Assembly: GCA_021200995.1 (NCBI GenBank)
Contig: JAJQFS010000089.1
Coordinates: 1 to 40,460, forward strand
Reading direction: 5' to 3'
Source of the DNA: Lachnospiraceae bacterium
GTDB lineage: Bacteria; Bacillota; Clostridia; Lachnospirales; Lachnospiraceae
Length of the DNA stretch: 40,460 nt
Made by a program: the position numbers and the translations under genes. This document shows positions 1 through 9,087 of this stretch, piece after piece. The notes under the pieces are model-generated. The model saw nothing but the letters and a program-made list of their open reading frames with translations. It was not told where the DNA came from and ran no database searches. The stretch's first letter is position 1. Each line of letters starts with the position of its first letter.

Positions 1-134
1 TCGTAGGTTTTGCAAACCTTTATTTGCGGGCATTTGGAACATCGAATTTAATTCATGTTTAATTTGGTGCAAACGCCGACAAATTATGAGAAAAAACATG
101 TTTTATACAAAGAAAAACAATAAAAAAACAAGAC

Positions 135-162
135 AGGATCAGCGCCGGTTCTGATCCTTTTT
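135..162 (+). terminator. Hairpin terminator
   Basis: AGGATCAG (135-142) pairs perfectly with CTGATCCT (151-158) over an 8-base loop and is followed by TTTTT. An A-rich tract on the left means it could also act on the minus strand. It probably ends a plus-strand gene that lies left of the window. Confidence 0.65.
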
Positions 163-280
163 CAGTCGGTCCTGTTGTATCGGATATAGTCAATGGAATG
201 GTCAGTTCCGGAATGATCCGCAGCCAGAAAAGTGGTCTGAGAAACCTGTCTGTCCTTGTTTTCAGGGCTTTTGAATGTCC

Positions 281-314
281 TGTTCTGTAAGTATCGTACT
301 TACAGAACATTTTT
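281..314 (+). terminator. Strong hairpin terminator
   Basis: A perfect 13-bp stem (281-293 with 297-309) closes a 3-base TCG loop and is followed by TTTTT at 310-314. It is the second plus-strand terminator in 180 bases, so either a short transcript lies between them or they act in tandem. Confidence 0.7.
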
Positions 315-350
315 CTGAAAAATCAATCAGTCTAATTTTCATTTTCAAAC

Positions 351-386
351 AAAAAAGTCCCAACACCCCTTTGGGAATGTTGAGAC
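351..386 (-). terminator. Terminator of the phosphate regulator unit
   Basis: Read on the minus strand, GTCTCAACA (386-378) pairs with TGTTGGGAC (365-357), nine pairs with one G-T wobble, followed by TTTTTT (356-351). It lies 82 bases past the stop codon of the histidine kinase gene and is its likely terminator. Confidence 0.85.
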
Positions 387-467
387 ACTTTTCTCATACC
401 AATATTCTTTTCTTCTCAGATCTATATCCTGCTGTTCTCCTACGCGCAGACCGCTTGCGGGTCTTCC

Positions 468-1802
468 TTACTCCGCTCCTCTGGCCTTCATAAATGTCAC
501 GGTAATCTCCGTGCCTGTGCCCTCCTCGCTCTCCAGATCCAGCGTCGCGCCGTGCAGCGAAACGATATGTTTGACAATGGCGAGCCCTAAGCCGGTGCCG
601 CCGGTATCGCGCGAGCGGCTCTTGTCCACCCGGTAAAAGCGCTCAAAAATCCTGGTCTGGTGCTCCTTCGGAATGCCGATACCGGTATCCTTCACACGCA
701 GCAGTACGGTGTCCACGCGGTTTTGCACAGTGATTTCCACAGACCCGTTTTCCCGGTTGTAGCGGATCGCGTTGTCGCAGAGATTATAAATCAGTTCCTC
801 CAGCATCTGACGGTTTCCGGGCACGATCGCGTTCTCCCCGCTTAAGCGGATGCCGACCTTGTGTTTCTGCGCGCTGATATCCAGCATTTCCACACAAGAC
901 TGTGCCACGGAATACAAATCCACATGCTCCAGCTCCATTCCCGGTGAAGTAGAATCCAGCCTGGAGAGCTCCAGAATGTCATTGATCAATGTCAGAAGCC
1001 GCCCCGCGTTTTCCCGGATTTCCTTCGCGAAGTGACGGGCGTCCTTGTCCTGGGCCATTCCGGAACTGATCAGCTCCGCATAGCCGGAAATGACCGTCAG
1101 CGGCGTCTTTAACTCATGGGAAACATTGGCCGTAAATTCCTGGCGCATCTGGGCTGATTCCAACAGGTCCATGTGCTGTTTCTGAATGGTTTCCAGAAAC
1201 GGCTGCAGCTCCTCATAAGCGGGCACGGTCTGCGGCTTATCCAGATTGTCCGCCAGCGTCTGCATGGGCTGTAAGATGCTGCGGGTCAGCAAAGACGCCA
1301 AAAACAGACAGATCAGCCAACAAAGGACACCAACCAGAAGAACAATCGGCAGCACATGCAGGTACAGTCCAAACACGCTGCTGCCGTCGCGGCCCACCCG
1401 GATCACCGTATTCTCGTCCAGTTTAAGCGCCACATAATAAGTGGAACGGTTGAGCGTGTCCGATTGCCGTATTGCCTGGCCCTCCCCTGTCTCCCATGCG
1501 GAAATAATTTCCTCACGGTCGCTGTGATTCTCCATGGAATCAGCGTCCGCCTCATTATCATATACGACGTTGCCGTCCTGATTGATTACCGTCAGACGAA
1601 AATATTCGCCGGAGCTGTCGTAGAGCGCCCAGTCCATATGCGCGTTCGCCTCCGACTGCGCGATCAGCTGCGCGTAGCCCCTGATATCCCCATACATCTG
1701 TTCCCTGAATATCCGGTAAAAAAGGAAGCTGGAGCCGGCCATGGTCAGTAGAATCGCCAGCGTCACAACCAGCATAAAATGACTGTAAATCTTTTTTCTC
1801 AT
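468..1802 (-). CDS. phoR: Sensor histidine kinase, PhoR-like
   Basis: Membrane sensor kinase, 444 aa. It should autophosphorylate on histidine and pass the phosphate to the response regulator encoded just upstream. Visible: membrane segment about residues 9-31, an extracytoplasmic part to about 145, a second segment about 147-172, then HisKA with the acceptor H229 in NVSHELKTPL and an ATPase domain with N box NLCDNAIRYN and glycine boxes DTGIGIP and GTGLGLAI. The ATG lies 6 bases after the regulator stop, so the two are co-transcribed. The PhoR assignment rests on the neighbours (Na/Pi carrier, pst operon, phoU); sequence alone gives only a sensor kinase of the PhoR/WalK type. Confidence 0.88.
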   Translation of the reverse strand: MRKKIYSHFMLVVTLAILLTMAGSSFLFYRIFREQMYGDIRGYAQLIAQSEANAHMDWALYDSSGEYFRLTVINQDGNVVYDNEADADSMENHSDREEIISAWETGEGQAIRQSDTLNRSTYYVALKLDENTVIRVGRDGSSVFGLYLHVLPIVLLVGVLCWLICLFLASLLTRSILQPMQTLADNLDKPQTVPAYEELQPFLETIQKQHMDLLESAQMRQEFTANVSHELKTPLTVISGYAELISSGMAQDKDARHFAKEIRENAGRLLTLINDILELSRLDSTSPGMELEHVDLYSVAQSCVEMLDISAQKHKVGIRLSGENAIVPGNRQMLEELIYNLCDNAIRYNRENGSVEITVQNRVDTVLLRVKDTGIGIPKEHQTRIFERFYRVDKSRSRDTGGTGLGLAIVKHIVSLHGATLDLESEEGTGTEITVTFMKARGAE

Positions 1803-1808
1803 AAGGCG

Positions 1809-2492
1809 CTACGCTTCCTCATCCATAATGTATCCGACATTTCTGACGGTCTTGATCATACTGCCAGCACCCTTCAGCTTCTGGCGCAGGGTCTTGATGT
1901 GCATGTCAAGCGTGCGGCTCTCGCCTTCAAAGTCCGCCTCCCAGACCTTATTTAAAATCTTTTCCCTCGTGGTGACGGTGCCCGCGTTGCTCATCAGAAG
2001 CTGGAGCAGTTCAAATTCCTTATAAGTCAGCTCCACCAGCTGGTCCTGGACATGGACCTCGTGTTTTTCCTTATCCAGCACCACCGGGCCTAAAACCAGC
2101 TGCGTTTCCTCCTCATTTCCCCCCGGCAGACGGCGCAGAAGCGCCTTCACCCTGGAAATCATCTCCATGACGCCGAAGGGCTTGCAGATATAATCATCCG
2201 CTCCGAAATCCAGCCCCTTGACACGGTCCAGTTCGGTGGTTTTGGCCGTCACCATGATCACCGGGATCTCCTTTGTCAGCGTTCGCGTACGAAGCTTCTT
2301 TAAAATATCCAGGCCGCTTTCATCCGGCAGCATGATATCCAGCATAATCAGCGCGGGAAGCTTGCGGTTCATGGCGTCCTGAAATTCCTTCGCTGTGGGA
2401 AACGTCTCCACCTGATATTCCACGTTCTGCAGGGCAAAACTCTCTATTTCCGCGATATTGGTGTCATCCTCCACCACATAAATCAAAGCCAT
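1809..2492 (-). CDS. phoP: OmpR/PhoB-family response regulator
   Basis: DNA-binding response regulator, 227 aa, cytoplasmic. The receiver domain (about 1-120) has the acidic pair E8-D9-D10, phospho-acceptor D52 in MLDIMLPDESG and K104 in the CKPF motif. The C-terminal winged helix ends with the usual RTLDMHIKTLRQKL recognition-helix region. A longer reading frame upstream exists, but the ATG at 2490-2492 is preceded by GGAGAGG, so I chose it. It sits between the Na/Pi cotransporter gene and its kinase, and likely controls pst and the cotransporter during phosphate starvation. Both phoP and phoB are names in use for this role. Confidence 0.88.
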   Translation of the reverse strand: MALIYVVEDDTNIAEIESFALQNVEYQVETFPTAKEFQDAMNRKLPALIMLDIMLPDESGLDILKKLRTRTLTKEIPVIMVTAKTTELDRVKGLDFGADDYICKPFGVMEMISRVKALLRRLPGGNEEETQLVLGPVVLDKEKHEVHVQDQLVELTYKEFELLQLLMSNAGTVTTREKILNKVWEADFEGESRTLDMHIKTLRQKLKGAGSMIKTVRNVGYIMDEEA

Positions 2493-2542
2493 AGCATCCT
2501 CTCCTGTTCTTTTTTCAATCAATCGCCAGTGTCTGAAAACAG

Positions 2543-4399
2543 TCATTCCGTCTGTACGTCCGGTACCGGGCCTTGCTTTTTCTCATCAGCTGCCATCACA
2601 GCGTAAGGCACTCCTTTATTGACCTGAGGCAGCACATATTTGGCCGCGTAAAAGCGCTTCCGCTTCTGGTATTCCTCGTCCACCTCGCGCATACGCTCCT
2701 CGTCCTCACTGTGGATATTGAAATTTTCCTCTTTCATCTGAATAAGATAAAGGGCGATATTCGCACAGTGATTAGCCACGCGCTCATAATTATTCGTAAT
2801 CTCCGCGAGCACCAGCCCCAGCTCAATGGTACACTCGCCGCGGTGCAGACGCTTTAAATGCCTGTCGTTCATCTCACTGCCCATCTGGCGGATGACCTCC
2901 TCCAGGGGCGCGATTGCAGCCGCATCGGACACAGATTCATTGGAAAAAACGCGCAGCGTCTGGTCCATAATGTCCTGGATCGCATGGGTATAAACCCGCA
3001 GCTCCTCGATGGCCTGCTGTGAAAAATCTGTTTTCTTTTCATACAGAAGCTGCGCGGACTTTCCGACATTCATGGCGTGCTCCGCGATACGCTCAAAATC
3101 ATAGATACAGTGCTGCAGGACCGTGATCCTGTGCCCTTCCTCGCGGGAAGTGGTACGGGCGGCAAGCTGATAAAGATACCTGCCGATCTCGTCCTCATAG
3201 GTGTACACTTCCCGTTCCAACTGTTCAATCCCTGACTCCGCATCCTCATCATACACTCTTAACTGCTCCATGGCAAGTGTCATGGTGTCACAGGTTGTGA
3301 TTGCCATCTGCAAAGAAACAGATTTGGCGCGAACCAGAGCGTAACCGGGCATATCCAGGAAACGGCGGTCCAGAGCGCGGACGTTTTTCTCCAGCTCTGT
3401 CAGATTCTCATCCGGCGCTTCCTTCTCATCCGGAATGGTCAGGCAGGCAAGCTTCCCTAACTGGTCCGCGAACGGCAGCAGCACAATGGTTGCCGCGATG
3501 TTAAAGGCGGAGTGAATGACCGCGATATTCGCTGCGCCCACGGTATCATTAAGAAACGCGAAATCCACAAAGAAATTGACCGCGTAAAAGACAGACATGA
3601 ACACAACCGTTCCGATCAGGTTGAAATAAAAATGTACCAGTGCCGCCCGCTTCGCGTTTCTGCTCGCACCCACCGCGGACAGTAACGCCGTCACACAGGT
3701 TCCGATATTCTGTCCCATGATAATCGGCAGCGCCGTCCCATAGGTGACAGAACCGGTCGCACACAGCGCTTGTAAAATACCAACAGAGGCTGAAGATGAC
3801 TGTATGATGGCAGTGATAACCGCGCCCGCGATCATCCCAAGAACAGGATTCCGGAACATCGTCAGAATGCTGGTGAATTCCGGCACATCCGCCAAAGGCT
3901 CCACCGCCGAAGACATGGTGCTCATGCCCATCATCAGGATCGCGAAGCCCACCAGGATTGTCGCCACATCCTTTTTCTTTTCATTTTTGGAAAACATGAT
4001 AATAAAGACGCCGATGATCGCCAGAATGGGCGAGAAATTCACCGGTTTCAGCAGCTGAATCCAGAGACTGGATCCGTCAATGGAGGATAAAGATAAGAGC
4101 CACGCCGTCATGGTCGTACCGATGTTGGCGCCCATGATGATGTTGATCGCCTGGCTTAATTTCATGATGCCGGAATTGACAAAACCCACCACCATGACTG
4201 TGGTGGCCGAGGAGGACTGGATCAGGGCGGTGACACCGGCGCCGACCAAAACGCCTTTGATACGGCTGCTGGTCAGCTTTTCTAAGATACCCTCCAGGCG
4301 ACCGCCGCCGACTTTGGCAAGCCCCTCTCCCAGCATATGCATCCCATAGAGGAAGAGTGCCAGGCCGCCCACCATGCTTAAAATGTTCAGAAAACTCAT
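2543..4399 (-). CDS. Na+/phosphate cotransporter, NptA/YjbB family
   Basis: Membrane carrier of 618 aa that is expected to couple phosphate movement to sodium. The N-terminal half has two inverted Na/Pi cotransporter repeats, each with the hallmark QSSSA motif (ALIQSSSATTVMVVGF and AIIQSSSASVGILQAL) and many hydrophobic segments. The C-terminal part, from about residue 340, is helical and PhoU-like, as in many bacterial members. The start chosen is the ATG at 4397-4399 behind AAGGAAGG; the frame upstream of it lacks support. It is the first gene of a unit with the response regulator and kinase. Some members of the family export phosphate, so the direction of transport is open. Confidence 0.87.
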   Translation of the reverse strand: MSFLNILSMVGGLALFLYGMHMLGEGLAKVGGGRLEGILEKLTSSRIKGVLVGAGVTALIQSSSATTVMVVGFVNSGIMKLSQAINIIMGANIGTTMTAWLLSLSSIDGSSLWIQLLKPVNFSPILAIIGVFIIMFSKNEKKKDVATILVGFAILMMGMSTMSSAVEPLADVPEFTSILTMFRNPVLGMIAGAVITAIIQSSSASVGILQALCATGSVTYGTALPIIMGQNIGTCVTALLSAVGASRNAKRAALVHFYFNLIGTVVFMSVFYAVNFFVDFAFLNDTVGAANIAVIHSAFNIAATIVLLPFADQLGKLACLTIPDEKEAPDENLTELEKNVRALDRRFLDMPGYALVRAKSVSLQMAITTCDTMTLAMEQLRVYDEDAESGIEQLEREVYTYEDEIGRYLYQLAARTTSREEGHRITVLQHCIYDFERIAEHAMNVGKSAQLLYEKKTDFSQQAIEELRVYTHAIQDIMDQTLRVFSNESVSDAAAIAPLEEVIRQMGSEMNDRHLKRLHRGECTIELGLVLAEITNNYERVANHCANIALYLIQMKEENFNIHSEDEERMREVDEEYQKRKRFYAAKYVLPQVNKGVPYAVMAADEKKQGPVPDVQTE

Positions 4400-4484
4400 A
4401 AACCTTCCTTTCCCACGGGGAAAATAAACTCTTTTGCGGCAAACGCACACCGTAAAATAAAGTGCAGCTGTTTACAGCATACCC

Positions 4485-4534
4485 AAAAAGAAAGAGATGC
4501 CCGGAAATTATCCGAATATTTCCGAACATCCCTC
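4485..4534 (-). terminator. Hairpin with T tract in the cotransporter leader
   Basis: CGGAAAT (4502-4508) pairs with ATTTCCG (4518-4524), inside a longer imperfect stem AGAGATG/CATC..CT. On the minus strand it is followed by TTTCTTTTT. It lies downstream of phoU but also between a predicted promoter (4541-4568) and the cotransporter start, so it may end the pst-phoU transcript or act as an attenuator. Confidence 0.55.
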
Positions 4535-4540
4535 TCTATT

Positions 4541-4568
4541 ATTCTAAAAGAAACCGGCTTTTTTTCAA
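4541..4568 (-). promoter_or_regulatory. Predicted promoter of the cotransporter unit
   Basis: On the minus strand TTGAAA (4568-4563), a 16-base spacer and TAGAAT (4546-4541). It is the best sigma-A-like site upstream of the cotransporter gene. Transcripts from it would pass through the hairpin at 4485-4534. Confidence 0.45.
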
Positions 4569-4597
4569 TCCGGGTTATGTAAAATCTGGGTAAATTC

Positions 4598-4760
4598 TGT
4601 GAAAGTGTTGTCAATAGACAGGCAGATGGGCAAGTGTGCTTGCACAGATGACTGGATATTAGACAACCAAGACGATATGAGCAAGTAGCATGAATAATGC
4701 GGATTGCGAATGTCGGCGGCGATTGCGAGAGCACCGCGTGCGAAGCAATCGGCTTTCACA
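4598..4760. repeat. Folded intergenic element after phoU
   Basis: About 163 bases closed by TGTGAAAG (4598-4605) pairing with CTTTCACA (4753-4760). Inside are GTTGTC/GACAAC (4607-4612 with 4662-4667), GCAAG/CTTGC (4630-4634 with 4639-4643), GCAT/ATGC near 4688 and CGATTGC/GCAATCG (4720-4726 with 4745-4751) with GCAC/GTGC nested in it. It ends 7 bases from the phoU stop. The reading frames across it look incidental. Its shape resembles the elements at 13,176 and 30,627, but the sequence differs. Function unknown. Confidence 0.5.
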
Positions 4761-4767
4761 TGCATAG

Positions 4768-5430
4768 CTACATAATCCTGTGTTCCCCGATTGTACCCGT
4801 CTCCTGGAAATTCTCCCACTCACAGATATTCACTGCGTGATCGCCTACCTTCTCCAGCCACTTCGCGATCAGCAGCGTATCCACACAGCCGTCCGGATTG
4901 GAGGTTCCCGCGTGAATTTTCGCGATGATATTATTTTTAATCGCGTTAAAACAGTCGTCGATCACATCATCATAAACAATGGTCTGGTTCGCCAGATCCT
5001 CATTGCGCTCCACAAAGGAATTGACCGCGCTCTTGTGCATCATCATCACCTTCGTGATCATGTCGTCGATCTGTTCCGCAAACTCCTCCAGATCCGCGGC
5101 GTTCATGCGCTGAAAAATCTCCGCGATATCGGCGGCGTGATGACCGCTGCGTTCCATATCCGTGACCATCTTTAAGGACGCGGACACCACTCTCATGTCG
5201 CGCGCCACAGGCGTCTGTTTGATGAGAAGTGTCAGGCAGCGGGACTCGATGGCACGCTGCATATCATCAATGATATGATCCTCCTCCCGGATCTGCTCCA
5301 AAATATCATTGTCCCGTCTGCGCAGCCCCTTCAAAAGCTTCTGATAGGCATGCTCGATCTGATCGGACATTTCTAACAGGGACTGTCTTAATTTGATCAG
5401 CTCTCTGTCAAAATTTACTCTTGTTGGCAT
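4768..5430 (-). CDS. phoU: Phosphate signalling protein PhoU
   Basis: Cytoplasmic all-helical protein of 220 aa, the normal length, with two PhoU repeats. It modulates Pst transport and signalling by the PhoR-type kinase. Visible: the N-terminal repeat (FDRELIKLRQSLLEMSDQIE) and the conserved EKVGDHAVNICEW metal-binding segment near the C-terminus, plus the matching MERSGHHAADIAE in the first repeat. The chosen ATG at 5428-5430 has GGAGGAGA in front; the TTG 18 bases upstream lies inside that ribosome site. It is the last gene of the pst operon, 14 bases after pstB. Confidence 0.93.
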   Translation of the reverse strand: MPTRVNFDRELIKLRQSLLEMSDQIEHAYQKLLKGLRRRDNDILEQIREEDHIIDDMQRAIESRCLTLLIKQTPVARDMRVVSASLKMVTDMERSGHHAADIAEIFQRMNAADLEEFAEQIDDMITKVMMMHKSAVNSFVERNEDLANQTIVYDDVIDDCFNAIKNNIIAKIHAGTSNPDGCVDTLLIAKWLEKVGDHAVNICEWENFQETGTIGEHRIM

Positions 5431-5444
5431 CGTATTCTCCTCCC

Positions 5445-6200
5445 TCAACCGAACCTGCCGGTGATATAGTCTTCTGTCCGTTTGTCCTTCGGTCTCTTGA
5501 AAATATCCGTCGTGCTGCCGAACTCAATCATCTCGCCCAGCAGGAAAAACGCCGTATAATCTGACACACGGGCTGCCTGCTGCATATTATGGGTAACGAC
5601 AATCACGGTATATTTCTGCTTCAGGCTCTCCATCAGGTCCTCTATTTTCAAGGTGGAGATCGGATCCAGGGCGGAGGTCGGCTCATCCATTAAGAGGACC
5701 TCCGGTTCCACCGCCAGGGCTCTCGCGATGCAAAGACGCTGCTGCTGTCCGCCGGAGAGGCCGAGCGCGCTCTTTTTCAAACGGTCCTTCACCTCGTCGA
5801 AAATCGCGGCTCCCTTCAAGGACTCCTCCACGATCTCATCGAGCTTCGCCTTATTCTTGATGCCGTGAATGCGCGGGCCGTAGGCAATATTGTCATAAAT
5901 ACTCATCGGGAAGGGATTTGGCTGCTGGAAGACCATGCCAACCTTTTTGCGCAGCCTTGTGGTATCCACCTCAGGCGCGTAAATATTCTCACCGTCCAAA
6001 AGCACCTCGCCGGAGATTTTGCAGTTCGGCACCAAGTCGTTCATGCGGTTTAAGCATTTCAGATAGGTAGATTTGCCGCAGCCGGAGGGGCCGATGAAGG
6101 CGGTGATGCTGTTCTTTTCTATGTCCATATCCACATCCTTTAAGGCGTGGTTGTCGCCATAGTAGAGATTTAAATTTCTGATTTTAAATGAAGTTTCCAT
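5445..6200 (-). CDS. pstB: Phosphate ABC transporter ATPase PstB
   Basis: ATP-binding subunit of the high-affinity phosphate importer, 251 aa, on the inner face of the membrane. Visible: Walker [10 protein letters not shown] (37-45), Q loop in [16 protein letters not shown] (a PstB hallmark), signature [15 protein letters not shown], Walker [13 protein letters not shown] and a switch histidine in [26 protein letters not shown] precedes the ATG. It lies between pstA and phoU in a standard order. Confidence 0.96.
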   Translation of the reverse strand: METSFKIRNLNLYYGDNHALKDVDMDIEKNSITAFIGPSGCGKSTYLKCLNRMNDLVPNCKISGEVLLDGENIYAPEVDTTRLRKKVGMVFQQPNPFPMSIYDNIAYGPRIHGIKNKAKLDEIVEESLKGAAIFDEVKDRLKKSALGLSGGQQQRLCIARALAVEPEVLLMDEPTSALDPISTLKIEDLMESLKQKYTVIVVTHNMQQAARVSDYTAFFLLGEMIEFGSTTDIFKRPKDKRTEDYITGRFG

Positions 6201-6256
6201 ATAATATTAAGTCTCCTGTCTGTTACTGTACGCGGCGTTTCACCCGCATGCATCTC

Positions 6257-7204
6257 TCACTTTCTCCTCGTCACGTCAAACCTCGCCGTCAGCGCCTTCG
6301 TGGCGAAATTGATCAGCAGCACTATCACGATCAGCACCAGAGCAATTCCAAAGGCTGTGTCATATTCTGCCTTGGACATATAGAGATAAAGCGCGATGGT
6401 AAGAGTTCCGCCGGAGGAAAACAGCTTTCCGGACAGATCCGTGATACTCTTTAAAAGACTGTTGTCGCTGCCGCCCGTGAATAAAAGCGCCGCACTCTCA
6501 CCCACAATCCGGCCTATGGCCAGAATGATGCCAGTCACAATGCCGGGCATGGCGGAGGGAAGCAGGACCGTGCGAATCATGTGCCACTTTGTCGCGCCCA
6601 TGCCGAGGGCACCGGTGCGGTAAGATTCCGGCACCGTTTTGAGAGCCTCCTGGGTATTTCTGGTAATTAACGGTAATACCATGATCGCCAGTGTCAGCGA
6701 GCCAGTCAGAATACAGTAGCCCCAGATGGAGCCGAACAGCATAAAACCGAACAGGCCGTAAATAATGGAGGGGATACCGGACAGTGTCTCTGTCGTAAAC
6801 TCCACAATTTTGGTAAATCTACTCTCTTTCGCATATTCATTTAAGTAAATCGCGCTGCCCACGCCGATCGGCGTCGCGATCAGCAAGGTAAGCACGACCA
6901 CCAGCAAAGTGTTGATAATATTTCCGGCGATTCCGACCGTTCCCTTTAAGAAACTTGGAGCCGTGGTGAGGAACGTCCAGTTCACCACGCCGATACCGCG
7001 GTAGGCCACATAGAGGATGATGCCCGCAATCAGCGCTACCGCAAAAATGGCGCACAGATAAATCAAGCCCAGTAAAATCATGTCTGAAACGCGGGGCTTT
7101 TTGCCCAGAACTGAAACAGCCGGCGTATTTTGCTTTTCCAAAAGTGCTTCCGTGTTCTGTTTTTCCGAAAGAACCGATTCGTTTTGTTTTTCCTGATCAG
7201 CCAT
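6257..7204 (-). CDS. pstA: Phosphate ABC transporter permease PstA
   Basis: Integral membrane permease of 315 aa that pairs with PstC to form the phosphate channel. After a polar N-terminal stretch of about 35 residues come six hydrophobic segments; the EAA-type cytoplasmic loop that contacts PstB reads roughly YRTGALGMGATKWHMI. The start overlaps the end of pstC by 8 bases, and its ribosome site GGAGGAGGA lies inside pstC, so translation is probably coupled. Confidence 0.94.
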   Translation of the reverse strand: MADQEKQNESVLSEKQNTEALLEKQNTPAVSVLGKKPRVSDMILLGLIYLCAIFAVALIAGIILYVAYRGIGVVNWTFLTTAPSFLKGTVGIAGNIINTLLVVVLTLLIATPIGVGSAIYLNEYAKESRFTKIVEFTTETLSGIPSIIYGLFGFMLFGSIWGYCILTGSLTLAIMVLPLITRNTQEALKTVPESYRTGALGMGATKWHMIRTVLLPSAMPGIVTGIILAIGRIVGESAALLFTGGSDNSLLKSITDLSGKLFSSGGTLTIALYLYMSKAEYDTAFGIALVLIVIVLLINFATKALTARFDVTRRK

Positions 7205-8147
7205 TGTCCTCCTCCTCCTTTTTCAGGCCCTTCGTCAGCGCCACATTGATGATCATAATAAAGACAAAGAGCACCAGGCCGATGGTGAACAGAACCTGTC
7301 TGTGGGTGCCGGAGGCATAGCCCATCTCGGAGACGATTGCCGTCGTCAGGAAACGCACGGAATTGAACGGAAGCGGGAAATTGACCGAGGAGCCGGAAAC
7401 CAGTGTGATGGCCATGGCCTCGCCGATGGCTCTTCCCACACCCAGGACAATCGCGGAAATGATGCCGGAGTGCGCGGCCGGAATGGTAACCTTGAAGATC
7501 GTCTGCACCGGACTCGCGCCCAGCGCCAGGGACGCGCTCCGCAGCTCCATGGGCACTGCTTTTAAAGAAGAAGTGCTCACATTGATCACGGTCGGCAGTA
7601 TCATGATGGCCAGGACGATGACCGCAGAAATCAGGTTTGCGCCGCCCGTATACTGATGCGTGGTGCTGCCGGCGAAGACAAAACGCTCCAGCTTATACAT
7701 CAGAGGTTTTAAAAGGTAAATGCCCAACAGTCCGTATACTACGGAAGGGATGCCCGCTAAAAGCTCCACCGCCGGCTGCACAACCTTCACCAGTTTCTTA
7801 TTTGCTACCTCCGCGATGAAGACTGCGGTCAGAAGTCCTACCGGGACGCCCAGTAAAATAGCCAGGGAAGTACCGACAATGGATGTCAGAATGACCAGCG
7901 CAATACCGTATTTCGGCTCCGCCGCCGTCGGCGCCCACTCCGTGGAGAAGAGAATTTCCTTAATTCCCACGGTAAAGAAGGCCGGGAGTCCGTTTCTGAC
8001 CATATAGATGCAGATAGCCGCAACAGCAACAATGGCCACGGCCGCGCAGACTGTAAAGATAATCTGTGCCGCGACCTCGGCCATTGCCCTGTCTTTTCTG
8101 CTTCCGTTGATCGAACCGCTTCCTTTTTCTAAAGTTTGCTTATTCAT
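7197..8147 (-). CDS. pstC: Phosphate ABC transporter permease PstC
   Basis: Second permease subunit of the phosphate importer, 316 aa. Hydrophobic segments begin at about residue 27; the coupling loop reads ELRSASLALGASPVQTIF, followed by VLGVGRAIGEAMAI, which is typical of PstC. The ATG follows the pstS stop by 4 bases with a weak GGTGG site, so coupling to pstS is likely. Order pstS-pstC-pstA-pstB-phoU is complete. Confidence 0.94.
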   Translation of the reverse strand: MNKQTLEKGSGSINGSRKDRAMAEVAAQIIFTVCAAVAIVAVAAICIYMVRNGLPAFFTVGIKEILFSTEWAPTAAEPKYGIALVILTSIVGTSLAILLGVPVGLLTAVFIAEVANKKLVKVVQPAVELLAGIPSVVYGLLGIYLLKPLMYKLERFVFAGSTTHQYTGGANLISAVIVLAIMILPTVINVSTSSLKAVPMELRSASLALGASPVQTIFKVTIPAAHSGIISAIVLGVGRAIGEAMAITLVSGSSVNFPLPFNSVRFLTTAIVSEMGYASGTHRQVLFTIGLVLFVFIMIINVALTKGLKKEEEDNG

Positions 8148-8151
8148 TGTT

Positions 8152-9087
8152 TCAATCCACCGTAATCAGACCAACCTCAACTGCGACTGCTTTGCCCTCG
8201 TCGCTGTACACAAAGTCAAACCATGCCTGAACCGCTTCGCTCTGCTCAGAGATTTCACCGTTGGTCGCCATGACGAAAGGTCTGCACAGGAAGTACTCAC
8301 CTGCCACGATGTTTTCCTCAGTCGCCTCAACACCATCCAGCTTCAGGGCTGCAACAGTATCATTCAGGCTGTCTAAAGAAGCGTATCCGATTGCGCCCTC
8401 AGTTGCCGCTACAGTAGCAATCACAGCGCCGGTGGAGTCAAGCCCGGAAGCATATGCGCACGCATCCTCGATGCCTAAGAGCTCCTCAAAGGCTCCTCTT
8501 GTACCACTGCCCGCCTCACGGCCGATGACTACAATCGGAGTGTCGCTGCCGCCCAGCTCGGACCAGTTGGTGATCTCACCGGTATAGATGACAATCAGAT
8601 CCTCCTGGCTTAAGTCTTCCACAGTGTTCGCCGGGTCAACCACAACCGCGATACCATCGATCGCCACGATGTTCTCTACCGCGCCGCTTTCCACTTCAGC
8701 ATCCTTCAGATTTCTGGAAGAGTTACCGATATCTACGGAACCCGCGATTACCTGCTCAACGCCGGCGCCGGAACCAACGTACTCAGCGGTTACGGTAATA
8801 TTGGGGTTGATCTCCGCATAGGTCTCGATCAGAGCGCTGACATATTTCTCCATGGATGTGGAACCGGACATGGACACCTTGCCGCTGACCTGTGTGGTCT
8901 CTTCAGCAACTTCTTCCGTTGCTTCCGCCTCAGTGGTCTCTTCGGTGCTTTCCTCAGTCGTGGTATTCTCCTCCACAGCCGCTTCCGAAGAACTGCTGGT
9001 ACTGGTACTTGAGCCGGTAGAGCAGGCTGCCATGGACATTGCCATCGCCATTACAGTCGCAAACGCAACTACTTTTTTGAATTTCAT
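8152..9087 (-). CDS. pstS: Phosphate-binding lipoprotein PstS
   Basis: Extracellular solute-binding lipoprotein of 311 aa that delivers phosphate to PstCA. A signal peptide ends at a lipobox with C22 (SMAAC), followed by a Ser/Thr/Glu-rich linker to about residue 70 that tethers the domain to the membrane. The binding domain has the SGSTSMEKYV, GSGAGVEQV, IGNSSRNL and GREAGSGTRGAFEEL loops that bind phosphate in this family. AGGAGG lies 7 bases upstream of the ATG. It is the first gene of the operon, with 200 bases of regulatory DNA in front. Confidence 0.95.
   Translation of the reverse strand: MKFKKVVAFATVMAMAMSMAACSTGSSTSTSSSSEAAVEENTTTEESTEETTEAEATEEVAEETTQVSGKVSMSGSTSMEKYVSALIETYAEINPNITVTAEYVGSGAGVEQVIAGSVDIGNSSRNLKDAEVESGAVENIVAIDGIAVVVDPANTVEDLSQEDLIVIYTGEITNWSELGGSDTPIVVIGREAGSGTRGAFEELLGIEDACAYASGLDSTGAVIATVAATEGAIGYASLDSLNDTVAALKLDGVEATEENIVAGEYFLCRPFVMATNGEISEQSEAVQAWFDFVYSDEGKAVAVEVGLITVD

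Larger units (their letters stand above)
1..467. other. Intergenic stretch at window start
   Basis: No convincing gene lies here. A plus-strand reading frame that enters from the left edge ends at a TAA at 60-62 and could be the last 19 codons of a gene outside the window, but I do not recognise it. The rest is taken up by two plus-strand terminators (135-162 and 281-314) and one minus-strand terminator (351-386). The 120 bases between the two plus-strand terminators could hold a short transcript, but no good promoter is seen. Confidence 0.5.

Noticed and set aside
59-310. 83-codon minus-strand frame at the window start
   Set aside because: It begins in one terminator stem and passes through another, with an unlikely composition and no ribosome site.
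4565-4819. 84-codon minus-strand frame overlapping the phoU end
   Set aside because: It runs through the folded element after phoU and overlaps the phoU C-terminus in another frame; more likely noise from a structured repeat than a gene.
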